Of a stretch of DNA of 64,000 nucleotides, positions 52,871-64,000 are shown piece after piece. The stretch covers positions 434,001 through 498,000 of the forward strand of contig NC_071615.1 of assembly GCF_014839835.1 (NCBI RefSeq), in the 5' to 3' direction. The notes beneath the pieces were generated by a model that had not been told where the DNA came from, made no database searches, and worked only from the letters and a program-made list of their open reading frames with translations. Position numbers and translations under genes: made by a program. The first letter of the stretch is position 1; each line of letters starts with the position of its first letter. This DNA comes from Dryobates pubescens (Eukaryota; Chordata; Aves; Piciformes; Picidae).

Positions 52871-53227
52871 GCCCCCCCGCCGCCCCGGCGGAGGTGCCTG
52901 GTCCGGGCTGGGACCCGCGCAGGCGCTGCCCGTGGGTGCCGGGGCAGGAGGGTGTGGGGGTGCCCTGTTCTTCCAGGGGTATCCCGCCGGTGCTTTCCCT
53001 CTCCACCCCCCCCAAATTCTCCACCCCCTCCCCATCGGGGCGTTGCCGGGGGTGTGGAGCGGGAGGGGGCGGTGCGGACGGGACCGGGTGGGCTCGGGGA
53101 GGGGTCGGGGCGGCGGAAGGGAGCGGAGAGGAGTCGGGGGCTGGGTTGAGGGTGGGTTTTTTGGGTGGGTGGGGGGTGGGTGGTGTTGCAGGGATGCTGT
53201 GCCCGGCGGGGCCGGGAGCGGCCCCCG

Positions 53228-53598
53228 ATGGGATGTAGCGGGCGGCTGGTGGGACCCGTCGGGGGCCGCCGCGCCTCGTTGCTCCTCACCATGATCTTCT
53301 TCTTCACCTACTTCTTCTACTGCCTGCCGGGACCTTGCGAGCCGCTGCCCCCCACCCTGCTGCTGCCGCCTCCCACCGCTCTCCCCGACGGCTCCGAAAT
53401 GGGGCTGGGTGTCCCCGGGGGGGACCCGGGGGTGTCAGGAGGAAGCAGAAGATTCCCCCAAGCCATCATCGTAGGGGTGAAGAAAGGTGGGACCCGAGCG
53501 CTGCTGGAGTTCCTGCGGGCGCACCCCGGGGTGCGGGCGGTGGGTGCCGAGCCCCACTTTTTCGATAGGTGCTATGAGAAGGGACTGCGATGGTACAG
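53228..53598 (+). CDS. HS3ST6: HS3ST6, heparan sulfate glucosamine 3-O-sulfotransferase 6, first coding exon
   Basis: Golgi type II membrane enzyme that moves sulfate from PAPS to the 3-OH of glucosamine in heparan sulfate. Only exon 1 (371 bp, donor GTAAGG) is in the window. Product: short cytosolic N-terminus ([17 protein letters not shown]), one membrane anchor at about 18-34 ([18 protein letters not shown]), a Pro/Gly-rich stem, then the start of the sulfotransferase domain [26 protein letters not shown] at 85-90 is the PAPS 5'-phosphosulfate loop, and [19 protein letters not shown] follows, with Glu108 at the position of the family's catalytic base. FDRCYE and the basic RRF before PQA fit HS3ST6, as does its place next to MSRB1. 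An in-frame ATG at 53165 lies upstream; 53228 is preferred because the anchor then sits as in the family. The second exon (DLMPRTLDGQITMEKTPS-type) is not in the window. Confidence 0.92.
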
Positions 53599-55190
53599 GT
53601 AAGGATGGGATGGTCTGGGGGGTGGCTCCGGTCGTTCAGCCCCAGGTTGTGTTAATTGCCTCCCGTGGTCGTAATCAGATTGTTCTGCAACGCGCAGGTC
53701 CCTGGAGGGGGAAAATGGGGGTTTAGTGGGGGGGCTAAGGGGGTGGAGGAGGATGAGTGGAGGGCAGGGGTTCGATGGGAGCCGAGCTGGAGGTGCACAG
53801 AGTTCGGGCGGGAGCAGCTCCGAGCCCGTGCCCGGTCAGGGGCTGGTGGCCGGTTTGGAGAGACAGCTGCTGAAGTTCGGAGAGGTAGGAGCTGGTCCCT
53901 GCATCACTCTGGTCCTGTGTGTCGTCCCCCGCCCCTGTCTCTGTGTCCTCCCTGTCGCTGTGTCCCCCTGGCCTCCTCCCTCTCCCTTTGTGTCCCGCGT
54001 GTCCCCCTTCTTCTGCATGACCCCCGTGTCCTCCCTCCTCCGTCCTGTCCTCTGTGTCCCCTCTGCCCCTTGTGCTTCCATGTCCTTGTTCCTCCGTCCT
54101 GCTGTCCTCTTGTTGCCCGTGTCCCCTTGTCCTCCCTGTCTCCATACCCACCCGTGTCTCTGCACGTCCCGGTGTTCCCCTTTTCCCACCACCTTCCCCT
54201 TTTCCCCTCCATCTCTCCTGTCCCCATGTCCCTCACGACTCCCCTGTCCCCAGATCCCCATCTCCTTTTTCCCCCTTGTGTGTTCCCCTGTCCCCAGGTC
54301 CCAGCCCGCTGAGGACAGGTGGCCCGCAGCAGAATTTCCCCCTCCCTCCCCCCATTATTTGCAGTTTTAGCCTTTAATACTGCCTTTCCCGCTGCTCCCC
54401 CTCTGCCTGGGCTCCTCTAGGAATTATTTCATTTGCGAGACTTGTAGAAATGAAAGGAGCTTGGCTGGTGGGGACGGCTCCTGACTCGAACCGGTGACGG
54501 GAAGGGTGGGACGATAGCTCTGGGTCCCTCCAGTGGGTTTGTGGCAAAGGGCAGAGCTGTATTGATTTGGGGGGGAGTTGTGCAGTTCTGAGGGTTTCAG
54601 TGGGATTGAACTCTTCAGGCCATAAAGCATTCGGAAGAGCAGCTACCGTGCATGTGGTGTCTATTAAACCCCCATCTCCCGGCCAGCCCCGGCAGGGCTG
54701 GGCCAAACCGAGCCGGGAACGTCAGGAGCGCCGAGTCCCTCGGAGGCAAGGGAAGGAATCTGCTCTGGGAGTTTGAAGAGAATCCAAATGTGTGGATTTC
54801 TCAAAGCTCTGCGGTGTTCTCGGGGAAACATCTGAAAATAATAAAGGGAGCAGCTCTCCCTGTCCTTCCCTGCTCCCCGAGCCCCGCGGGAATACTGAGT
54901 TTCTGCCGCGCTCCTCCTGCTTCCTGAAGGCTGGGTCGGCGGCGGTGGTAAGGTTGAGATCGCGTCTGCCGTGGCGGCGGCCCGCAGGAGAGCCGGTGAA
55001 GCCCGGTGCCTTCCGTGGGAAGTGTCATTTTTAGCGGTAACTGAGCCCCCGGAGCTGCAGCTCGGAGAGCCCACAGCTGGCCGCTCCGCTTATTTTCTTA
55101 AGGCACCTTCCAAGGCAGTAAGTCACACTTCTGGCTGCCTTCATCCCACCACGGTTTATTGGCTCGTCTCTCAGCTCCCTTTGTAGCTCT
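53599..55190. other. HS3ST6 intron 1, 5' part
   Basis: Starts with CpG-rich sequence. 53900-54310 is a pyrimidine-rich degenerate array of 'gtgtcc', 'gtgtccccc' and 'tgtcctcc' words. The rest is unique with no exon recognised. Confidence 0.6.
53900..54310 (+). repeat. Pyrimidine-rich degenerate array in HS3ST6 intron 1
   Basis: Runs of C and T with recurrent 'tgtcccc', 'gtgtcctcc' and 'cccgtgtcc' words, no fixed period. It lies 300 bp after the exon 1 donor and is the strand opposite in composition to the tract upstream of the exon. Confidence 0.8.
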
Positions 55191-55191
55191 C

Positions 55192-55345
55192 TAGAATCAC
55201 AGAATCGTTGCGTTTGGAGGAGACCTCTTCAGGTCATCTCTCAGCTCCCTCTGTAGCTGCCCCGCTCGAAACCCAGGGACTCAGAGAACCGCTTCAGCTG
55301 GAAAAGCCTCTAAGGTCATCAAGTCCAACCATCAACAATAACCAC
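55192..55345 (-). mobile_element. Two CR1 LINE terminal fragments, HS3ST6 intron 1
   Basis: 'gaatcacagaatcgttgcgt' and 'gactcagagaaccgcttcag... cctctaaggtcatcaagtcc' are two separate antisense CR1 ends in a row. Confidence 0.75.
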
Positions 55346-56739
55346 GATAGCTAATCTGTTTTTTTCCTTGGGATGTGGATTCCAGGCTGGATCTCCCTTG
55401 GCCAAATGGGAGTTTAATGACTGCGAGCAGATAATTAAAGCCTGGAAAGATTGAAGGTTTTCATCTCGCTCGCCCGAGCCCGGCGAGACGTTGGCAGGCT
55501 GGGACCGCAGCGAGAGCAGGAGAAATCAATCTCGGGGCTGGATTGCTGTGTTGTGAGTTTTCAGTGCTCTGCAAGGGCTCGTGGAGAGCCTGGCCTGGTA
55601 CCAGGGAGATGTTCTAAGGTGGTTCTGCAGATGGCTCTGGTGAATTGGGAGGAAAGGGGTGGGGAAGGGGTTCGGCAGAGCAGGCTGCAGCCTTCCCTGC
55701 CCTGAGAAGTTGCTTCCTCTTTGGGGGGTGTGTGTGGAAATCGGTAGATGCTTTGCTTCAGCTGCGTGTGAAGTGTGTTTCCAATCACACACACAACTCT
55801 CCTCCTTAGCTTCCTCTTCTCCTTGCCTCTTGTTTTGTCTCCTTACCAAGCCCTTGCTCCACCAAGGGATTTTTATCGCGGGAAAGCCAGACGGAGCTAA
55901 ATGCTTAAAGCTGGGGGGTGCTGGAGTGGAGGAGAGGAGAGGAAAGGAAAAAGAAGCTGGACCAAAATCCAGCTTTTTCCAATGAATATCTCAAAGTGGT
56001 ATAAACATTTTTAAGATAGTTGAACTTGCTGGGAAACCAAAATGACACCGAGTGGGTCTCACGCCAAGATATTTGGCCTGAAGGCACCTGTGGGTCGTAG
56101 CTTGTCTTGAGTAAACCTCCAACTCCCTTGGCAATGTCATCAGAGAGCTACTTCGGTGCTCGTGGCTCAGTCCTGTCGTGGCTCTGCTGCTGGAGCAGGA
56201 GCTGCTGCTGGTGTGGCTGACGCTGTGGAGTACCTGCTGGGTAGTTCATGCTGCAATGTGAGTCACTGACTAGGAGCATTTATTGCTGGGTGTTGTATTC
56301 GGGGCTTGGACTTGGGCTGCAAAACCTTTCCCAGCCTAAAGGATTCTTTGACTCTGTTTAAATCTGAAATGGCCTAAAGACTTCCCCCCCTGCTCCCCCC
56401 ACCACCTTTCTGAGCAGTTCCTTTGGCGTGTGAAACAAAAAGCCTTCTGCCAAAGCAGCAACAAACTCAGGTAGAATTCTTTGAGTTACTACAGGTTTAG
56501 CTAATTAGAAGAAGATTAAACAGCTTTTGTAGGCTGCAGCATAAATCACCTGCTGAGGATCCCAGCCTCAGGTGAGATTTTTATCCCAAAGGAAAACACT
56601 GCTTCAATTTTTTGTTTTGTTTTGGCACTTGCTGCTGCTTGAAAGCAACAACCTCAAGCAACAGCAGGGTGATGCTGGAGTGCCTGCTCTGCTCCTGCCA
56701 TGCAGTGTCCTGTCTGTGGGTCTGTCTGTGGGTCACCAG
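55346..56739. other. HS3ST6 intron 1, unique sequence
   Basis: Non-repetitive, moderately AT-rich, no exon recognised. May include regulatory DNA. Confidence 0.4.
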
Positions 56740-56880
56740 AGAATGGCCTAAGTTTAAGGAAGGGACCTTAAAGCTCACCCAGCTGCAACCCCCTGCCATG
56801 GGCAGGGACACCTCCACCAGCCCAGGCTGCTCAAGGCCTCATCCAGCCTGGCCTTGAACACCTCCAGGGAGGAGCTGTCT
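56740..56880 (-). mobile_element. CR1 LINE 3'-end fragment, HS3ST6 intron 1
   Basis: Antisense: 'ggaagggaccttaaagctca', 'cagcctggccttgaacacct'. Confidence 0.85.
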
Positions 56881-57154
56881 GTCTGCCTGCTTTATGGGAT
56901 GTAGCTGAAGGCACAGAGGAAGAAATTAATTGGATCTGAGATGTTTGCTGTTGATCTTCAGAGCTTCATCACCAAGATGTGCAGAGATGCTCTCAGGATG
57001 GCAGCACAGGGCCAGCTCACAGAGCCACAGAGCCCTGCCCTCTGTGTGAGCTGAGAGGGACTGAGCCTGTGGGGTGCGAGGTGTAGCCCCACTGTGGCTG
57101 CAGAGCAGCACCTGCTGCAGGCCAGGTGCAGAGCTGGGGGGCTCAAGAGGTTTG

Positions 57155-57320
57155 CATATGCCCAGGGAGGTGGTGGAGTCACCAGCCCTGGAGGTATTTG
57201 ATGACTGTGTGGTGTGACACTCGAGCACAGGGTTTAGTGGCCGTGGTGGTGGTGCTGTGATGGTTGGGCTGGATGATCCCAGAGGTCTGCTCCAACCAAA
57301 CCAATGCTGTAGTCCTGTGC
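57155..57320 (+). mobile_element. CR1 LINE 3'-end fragment, HS3ST6 intron 1
   Basis: Sense: 'cccagggaggtggtggagtc', 'gtgatggttgggctggatga', 'cagaggtctgctccaaccaa'. Confidence 0.85.
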
Positions 57321-59986
57321 CCTGCAGTGCCTGTGCACGTGGGGCTGGTGCTGCTCTGTGGGTGATGCTTCAGGGCTGTAGCTGAGAGCTGTGCATGAGT
57401 TGCTCCCTTTTTGGTTGCCAGAGCTGGGCTGGATTCCCACCCAGCCACCTGATGTTCCTCAGAGCTTCAAGCCACTCCATCTGCCTGGTACTCTAATTCA
57501 GTGCAGACTCAGCAGTGCTGGTGAGAAAAGGGATGGAGGCATTTGGAATAATGGTGGCTTTGGAGCAGGAAGGTGGTGCAGGGAAGGACCTCTGCCTTGC
57601 ATGAGGGGGAGTTTGGGAGAGCAGAGCTTCTATAGGTTTCCTTCTCCCCATCCCCTGTTGGAGTGACACCAGCTCAGTGTGTTGCTTTCCCTCTCTCTTG
57701 TGTTTCCTCCTGTGATCCATCAGCTGAGTCTCTCTTTCCCATCTCCTCTTCCTGCTTTTCTGCGGCAGAGCTGCCCAGGAATGGGGCTGGGCCAAGGCTT
57801 CCAACCCCTCTCACATCCCTGAGCGGCTGTGAGAAGGCAGCTGCTGGGGTTGTGCTCTGTGAACCATGCCCTGGGTGATGGTGCACAGGGGAGTTTGGGG
57901 GAACTGTGCAGAATTCCTTCTTTCCTGACAGTCTGGGATAGAAAGAGTGAAAAAGAAAATAGTTTGGGATGGTTCCTTGGGCAATGCTTCTGGGGGAGAG
58001 GCTGGGCTGGAGCCCTGCACAGCATCACCACCGAGCAGCCTCCAGCACCGCAGAGCTGAGCCGGGGCTCTGAACTCTCCCAGAGGCTGAGTTTAGCTTCT
58101 GATTGTAGTTTCCCTTTTTAATGCAGGTTTCCCTGCGGGGGGAGGAACTTTTCCTGTGGCTCCTCATGCATTACACTGCTCTTGGGTGCATGAATGAAAT
58201 GATACTGGGGTGGGAGGAGAGGGGGTTGGGGGTCCCAGCTTGGGAGCATCCGTGGGTGCCCAGGGGAGGGGGGAATGGTTAGCAGTGAGTTGCTACATGC
58301 CATGTATTTGGAGTGCCTCCCCCCCCTCTTCCCCTCCCTCCAACCCATTCATGGGAGCTAATAATGTTCTTGAAAGGCATCCAGGATTTCTTGAGCCAGA
58401 CTTTGTTATCTCCCAACCTCGCAGCCCCAAAGCCTTTGAGCGGCAGGGAAAGGACGCGGCTTTGGCGCTGCTCTTTTGACTTTTGCTGGGAGGGTTATTG
58501 GCAGCTGAAAAGTGGAGCTGAGTGGATGCCTTGAGGGGGTTTGGGGTTTTTTTGGTGGTTTTTTTCGTGTGTGTGTTGTGATTGAACAGCCAGATCAAGA
58601 CACTCTATAGCCCAAAGCCGCTGAATGCAGCCGAGGCTTTCAGCCACCTCAGGCTGCATTTTGGCACCCAGCTCCTATCCCTTTCCAGGGAGAGCTTTTC
58701 ACAGCCTCCTCTAAGCGAACACATAGGTGGGAAAAAGCACAAAAGCCTCTTTGCCAGGAGTCAGATGGCGATGCACCCGGACCTGCTCCGGGACCTTATC
58801 TTTATCCATTGACAGCAGCTAATCTCCCGCCGATGGCCTCGCGTTTCAGCTCCGCGCCTCAGAGCAGCCCTTGTTCGGCTTGGGGCATTTGCAGGGACTC
58901 AAGCCCTGCAGCCTGCTTCTTGGGTTCGCTGCCTCACAATCTCCTCCTGTTTTACTTTCTTAACTTCCACTACAACAAAATAGAGCCTTCCTGTATCGCT
59001 TTCCCTGCTTTCAACCCCAGCTTGTTTGGAAAAGAAATCCTAAAATGCACAAGAGGGGGAAAAAAAAAGGAGGGGGGTGAGGGGGGTGCAGGCAACCTGC
59101 TTTTGTAACTGGGAAGAAGGTATTTTGAGGCTTTGTTTAATGCTTAGGGTTTGCTGTTGAGACAGAAAAGATGTCTCCATGCCTCGAGGGGCTCCATCTT
59201 TACCACTGGGTGTTTATGCAAGGTTTTAGTCCCAGCCTGACACTGAGGACGGGGTCTAGGTGCGGTGTGTGTGCCCAGAGCAGCCAGCCGGGTCTCCCCA
59301 GGAGGATGTGCCCCCATTGCCCTGCTCCCCACCCACAGCAGCACCCATCCTGAGCAAGCAGTCTGCAGAACGTGCGGAGTTCGGTCTGCTGCAAACTGCT
59401 TTCACGTGGGATTAAAAATAGCTTTTACTGCCGCGCCGAGGAATTAACATTTGAAACCGTTTAAAGGGCTCCTGGGGAGATGTGATGGAGGGCAGGGAGA
59501 GAGCCTGTGCCTGCCTGGGCTTTTGGGGGGAAGTACTGAGTCTGCAGTGGGGCAAGGAGCACGACTTGGCCCTCCTGCCCCCAAATTCCTGCTGATGCTT
59601 TCTCCTCCCTCCCATGTGGCAGCTCCAGAGGTTTGCTCTCCATCCGAAGCCCTCCTGAAAGGCTTCTTGCTGATCCAAGCAGGTTTGGGAGGGTAAACTT
59701 TAAGCCCGGCTCAGCTGCACGGCAAAGCCGAGCTGGGTTTCTCTGTGTGTTGCTCTGTAGATAGCATCAGGCTGCTGAGTGATTAAAGCTGCCTGTTGGT
59801 GCTGGCTGTGAGGGCCTGGGATGCAGAGCTGTGATTTGTGGAGTGGAACGAGCCAAGGGCTCCCAGGCTGGGGAAGGATTTCTGTGCTGCTGCCTCTTCC
59901 ATAAATGCTGGCTCTGCACACAGGCTGTGCACTGGGGTGTGCAGGAGTAACCTGAGTCCCTGAAGGGTTTCCAGCAAGCCCACATC
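57321..59986. other. HS3ST6 intron 1, 2.7 kb CR1-free block, candidate regulatory region
   Basis: Unique, balanced-composition DNA. 58330-58560 and 58580-58850 carry many developmental-factor-like words (gagctaataatgttc, cttatctttatccattgacag, gcagctaatctcccgcc) and a run of G/A at 59050-59080. No exon recognised. Called regulatory only by composition and absence of repeats. Confidence 0.35.
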
Positions 59987-60140
59987 AGAATGGTTTGGGT
60001 TAGAAAGGACCTCAAAGATCACCCAGTTCCACCCCCTGTGCCACGGGCAGGGGCACCTCCCACTAGAGCAGAGTGCTCCCGTGATGGAACACCAGGTTGG
60101 AAGGGACCTCAAGGACCATCTGGGCCAATCTGTAGAGGTA
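59987..60140 (-). mobile_element. Two CR1 LINE terminal fragments, HS3ST6 intron 1
   Basis: 'ttagaaaggacctcaaagat' and 'aggttggaagggacctcaag' are two antisense ends side by side. Confidence 0.8.
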
Positions 60141-60327
60141 AGAAGACAAATCCATAAAGCTGGGCATGTAGAAATCATGGAGCTGGCTTAAAAGTGATCA
60201 ATATGATGTGACTCAATACCTTTGGAAAACACTTTAGCCATGGCCTTTCAGTTGTGCTCCTCAGCAATGTAACCATCTCCCTGGGGAGAGGCTTCTGCCT
60301 CTTCCTCAGAACTGAAACCACAACTCC

Positions 60328-60800
60328 ATCCAATTGTTGGGGCTGGAAAAGGCCTCTGAGGTCATCACCCCCACACCACCAGGGCCACCAAACCCTGTCC
60401 CCAGTGCCATGGCCACACCTTTCTTGAACACCCCCAGGGATGGGGACTCCACCACCCCCCTGGGCAGCCTGTGCCAGTCCCTGACCACCCTGGCAGCAAA
60501 GAAACTGTTCCTAATCTCTATCCTGAACCTCCCCTGGCACAGTTTCAGGCCATTCCCTCTCCTTTTATCACCTGGAACTAAGGAGAAGAAACCAACCCCC
60601 ACCCAGCTCCAGCCTCCTCTCAGGGAGCTGCAGAGAGCAGTGAGGTCTCCCTCAGCCTTCTCCAGGCTGCACACCCCCAGCCCCCTCAGCTGCTCCTCCC
60701 CAGCCCTGCTCCCCAGACCCTTCCCCAGCTCTGTTGCCCTTCTCTGGCCCTGCTCCATCCCTCCAATGTCTCCTCCTTGGCGCTCGGGGCCCAGCAATGA
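60328..60800 (-). mobile_element. CR1 LINE 3' half, HS3ST6 intron 1
   Basis: Antisense: 'ggggctggaaaaggcctctg', 'gatggggactccaccacccc', 'gtgaggtctccctcagcctt', 'ctctgttgcccttctctggc'. Confidence 0.9.
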
Positions 60801-60939
60801 TGTCAGATACCATGGGAAGGTTACAAATAGCAGCGAAAGCTGCAGGGTTCCTCTTAGTTGAATCCTTGAGGACCTGGGGGGGAAAGGGAAATAATCCCAG
60901 AATAAAAGAGAGTTTGGGAGTTTGCTCTTGGTAGTTGTG

Positions 60940-61340
60940 ATGGTTGGGTAGTGCTTTGGGGTTTTTTTTTCCCTTTCCTCAGCTTATTTTTAGCTGCAGA
61001 CAGTGACAGAAGGTGGAAAAGGCTGGTGGGTTTCGAGGGTGCTTTTGTGCAGGGAGAGACTATTACTTAAAGGAGTTCAAAGCTTATTTATAAAACAGTA
61101 ATTGCCCTCCCCTGAGCGGGAAGTGGGCAGCTCACGTCGGGTCGAGGAGGGGGAGCCAGCAGTTAATTGGCAAATATGCTTAAAAGCTTCGTCCTGACCT
61201 TTTAGAGAAACTTTCTGCTGAAACAGGCCGGGGCAGAGATTGCAAAGCTGAGTAATGAAAGGCCAGGTTTAATACCAGGACTTAGCTCTAAATGGCTTTT
61301 CAAAGGGCTGTGGAAATCCTCCTGCTTAGGGAGCTGGCTG
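60940..61340. promoter_or_regulatory. Candidate conserved regulatory block, HS3ST6 intron 1
   Basis: AT-rich unique DNA: 'gcttatttataaaacagtaa', 'cagttaattggcaaatatgc', 'gagtaatgaaaggccaggtt'. The POU/homeodomain-like word density is high compared with flanks. Inferred. Confidence 0.35.
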
Positions 61341-61554
61341 CTGTCGGAGGGCTGTGCCCATCCCCTGCCGGAGCCTGCTCTGCCCTGCAGCAAGAGCCGC
61401 GGGAGCTGGGGCGGCCCCGAGCCCGCCGGCCCCTGCCACACATCCCAGGGTCTGGCATCGCCAAGGGGGCTTGGCCAGGCTGGCATCAGCTGCTCACCAG
61501 CTGGAGCACCTCAAGGTGGTTTGCTTCCCCCACAGCTGGATCCCTGTGCAGACA

Positions 61555-62105
61555 GCAGGACCAGGGCTGGGACTCTCTCCTTGTCCTGAGCACTGCTGAG
61601 GCTGCACCTCGCATCCTGGGGTCGGTTTGGGGCCCTTGGCTCCAAGAAGGACATTTTGGGGCTGGAGCAGATCCAGGGAAGGGCAATGAAGCTGGGGAAG
61701 GGTCTGGAGAACAGGGCTGGGGAGCAGCAGCTGAGGGAGCTGGGGGTGTTGAGCCTGGAGAAGAAGAGGCTGAGGGAGACCTCATTGCTCCCTGAAAGAA
61801 GGCTGGAGCCAGGTGGGAGTTGGTCTCTTCTCCCTGGTCTCAGGTGATAGAAGGAGAGGAGCTGGTCTGGCATTGTGCCAGGGGAGGCTTAGGCTGGAGA
61901 TAAGGAACAATTTCTTTGCTGCAGGAGTGGTCAGGGGCTGGCAGAGGCTGCCCAGGGAGGTGATGGAGTCCCCAGCCCTGGAGGTGTTCCAGAAGCCTGG
62001 GGCCATGGAAGTTGGGACCAGGGTTAGGTGGCCATGGAGGTGTTGGGCTGGGGGTTGGACCTCATCTTAGAGGTCTTTTCCAACCAGGACAATTCTGTGC
62101 TTCTC
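61555..62105 (+). mobile_element. CR1 LINE 3' half, HS3ST6 intron 1
   Basis: Sense: 'gctccaagaaggacattttg', 'gggcaatgaagctggggaag', 'gttgagcctggagaagaaga', 'gaggcttaggctggagataa', 'cttagaggtcttttccaacc', ATTCTGTG tail. Confidence 0.92.
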
Positions 62106-63417
62106 TGACCTCAGCTTAGTTCCTGCCCTTGCTCTCAGGCTGTATTTCAGCCTTTCAGGGAGGACCAAGGTGGAGACCAGGATGCTCCAGACCCCCCCCA
62201 GCACTAAGCAAATGAAGCAGGCCTGGCTGCCCCCACCTCTGAGCCCTGCCTGTGGCACAGAGCCATGCCAGGCTCTTCTGCCAGCCATGCTCTCCTTGGG
62301 CACCTCCTCTACCTGAGGATGGATGTTGGAGCAGCCAGCAGAGCTCTTGGCTTCTCCCTCTGCACCTCCCACCACACCTTCCTGGTGGTTTGTCAGGAAG
62401 GCAGCACAGTGAGGGGCAGGGGGATGTGCTGGGTGCATTTCTCTAGGTCTGTGGAAAGCCTGGGAGGTGTAGGGTGCAGGCTGGATGGCCAGGCCCTGGT
62501 TTGAAATGAGGCTTTCATCACCAGAGGCTGTAGGAGGCTTGATTTGGAATCAGTGATGGGGGCTTGTGGGGCTCTGGGGGATGTGGTGCATTGCTCTCAC
62601 AAGTCAGGGCTGGCAGGAGCCAGCTGGCATCTCCCCAGCTGGTTGTCTCACCCTGAGCTTGTCCATGTTAGTGCCCAGGCATGAGGTGGGGTGGGCAGCT
62701 CTGCCCTGTGCCAGGGAAGTGGCTGATGCTCAGTGCTGGCACACCAGAAACACAACACAGCCTTCTGCAGCTGCCTTGAGAGGCCAGAGAAGTGCAGGTC
62801 TGATCCTCACCCCCCCAGTGAGGTGCTGAGGCTCTGCCATCGTCTGGCACTGCATGTCCTGTGCTGGGGGAGGGAAAACTCATCTGGGCTGGGCTGGAGC
62901 TCACCCCCTTGGCAGAGTCTGAGGTCCTCCTGTGTTGGTGCTCAGGGCATGAGGCTTTGCATGCTCCCCTCTGGTGGGGATGGTCCTAGGTGGGAAATCC
63001 ACAGCAGCTCCTTTGCTTTCACCTTCTCCCCTCTGCCCTGAGACAGCTCACAGCAGTCTTCAGAACTCTTCATGCAGCTCCTGAGTGAGTCACTGGGGCT
63101 GCAGAGGTGTTTGGAATACAGATGGGGAATACTGCAGAGGGGCAGGGCACTGGGGTGGCAACCAGGGCACAGGGGCAGCGTGCCTGGAGGACTGAGTGTG
63201 ACCCAGCCAGTGACCACCACACCCAGGGCTGGAAAATGCCCAACCTTAGCATTGATGGATGGCTCTGCCTGCAGAGATCCCAGGCTCTGCCATAGCCAAG
63301 GTGCTCCAGAGCCAGGGACACAATGCACTGCTTGCCTTGGGGCTGCTGGCTGGCACTGGTGCCCTGGAGCATGCAAAGTGCTGGCACCAGCACCACCTCT
63401 GCTCCTGTGGCAGTGGC
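62106..63417. other. HS3ST6 intron 1, unique sequence
   Basis: No exon, repeat or RNA recognised. Confidence 0.4.
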
Positions 63418-63520
63418 ACCTGGGGACATGGTTTAATGGCCAGGGTGGTGTTGGGCTGAGGGTTGAACTGGGGGATCTTGGAGGTCTTTTCCAACCCAAG
63501 CAATTCCTTGAGGCTATGAC
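63418..63520 (+). mobile_element. CR1 LINE 3'-end fragment, HS3ST6 intron 1
   Basis: Sense: 'gccagggtggtgttgggctg', 'gatcttggaggtcttttcca', 'acccaagcaattccttgagg'. Confidence 0.82.
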
Positions 63521-64000
63521 TGCAGAAATCTGGGGTGATTAACTATGGGGTTGAGAAACAGGAGGTGAAATGCCTGGAATCAGCTTCTAGAGGCAGCTGC
63601 AGAAACCTTGCCCTGTCTGAGCCCCTGGAACCCCAGCACAGGAATGGCTTCGGTGCCCAAGGTGGGAGGCACAGCACTTGGGCAATGGGATGTGCTGCTG
63701 GGCTCCTCCTGGGAGGCATTTGGTAGAAGCAGCCCTGCTCTGCTGAGGAAAACCTCCAGCCCAGCAGGAAGACAACAGGAGAGCTCTCCTCCCTCCCTCC
63801 CTCCCTCCCTCCCGGCGCAGGCAGCAGCCCCACAGCAGCGGGGGTGAGGCAGAGCTGCCCCCAGCTCGCTGTGCATTTTAACACAGAGCATTGATTAGGG
63901 GCAGGGGAGAATCACAGTCAGAGAGTCACTTGTCACAGGGCTCCTTCAGCCATCTCCACTCCTTAGCCTGGGGAGAATCAGGATGTGACCTTCGACTCGC
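63521..64000. other. HS3ST6 intron 1 to the window end
   Basis: Unique sequence with a simple (CTCC)n run at about 63787-63815. No exon recognised. Confidence 0.5.

Noticed and set aside
53165-53227. Upstream in-frame ATG of HS3ST6 as the start
   Set aside because: Would add 21 residues of poorly conserved Gly/Arg-rich sequence; 53228 gives the short cytosolic tail usual for type II sulfotransferases.

Overview
The window is avian nuclear DNA, probably from a microchromosome-like, GC-rich and gene-dense region. The evidence is short introns, CpG-rich first exons, no SINEs, and about 45 truncated copies of one LINE family, CR1, on both strands. CR1 takes up an unusually large share for a bird. 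Such loads are known in woodpeckers and their relatives, but the sequence alone does not settle the order. No retrovirus-like or other capsid-bearing element, CRISPR array or tRNA was recognised.

The gene order matches the block on human 16p13.3. From left to right: the 5' part of TBL3 (minus); a two-exon spliced non-coding gene in the SNHG9 position (minus); RPS2 (plus, sharing a divergent promoter with it); NDUFB10 (minus, tail to tail with RPS2); RPL3L (plus); a TEX2-like lipid-transfer protein gene (minus, tail to tail with RPL3L); the selenoprotein gene MSRB1 (plus); and the first coding exon of HS3ST6 (plus), whose remaining exons lie beyond the right edge. Exon junctions of all protein genes were placed by hand. 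All coding phases close, and predicted lengths agree with the families (RPS2 285 aa, NDUFB10 175 aa, RPL3L 407 aa, MSRB1 114 aa with selenocysteine, TEX2-like 861 aa).

The left half (1-25 kb) is almost all gene. The middle (25-31.7 kb and 35-53 kb) is intergenic, made of CR1 fragments, minisatellites and non-repetitive AT-richer blocks with homeodomain-type TAAT cores that look like regulatory DNA. The last 10.4 kb is intron 1 of HS3ST6.

The genes are not one pathway. TBL3 and RPS2 serve ribosome biogenesis, RPL3L is a muscle-type ribosomal protein paralogue, NDUFB10 is a complex I subunit, MSRB1 repairs methionine-R-sulfoxide, the TEX2-like protein carries a lipid-binding SMP domain, and HS3ST6 modifies heparan sulfate.

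The most unusual features are tandem repeats tied to gene structure: a 56-bp array that copies the RPL3L exon 5 splice acceptor, a 54-bp array in RPL3L intron 2 that stays open in the RPL3L frame, three 61-bp promoter repeats at NDUFB10, a 24-bp array just upstream of the MSRB1 SECIS, and purine/pyrimidine tracts on both sides of HS3ST6 exon 1.
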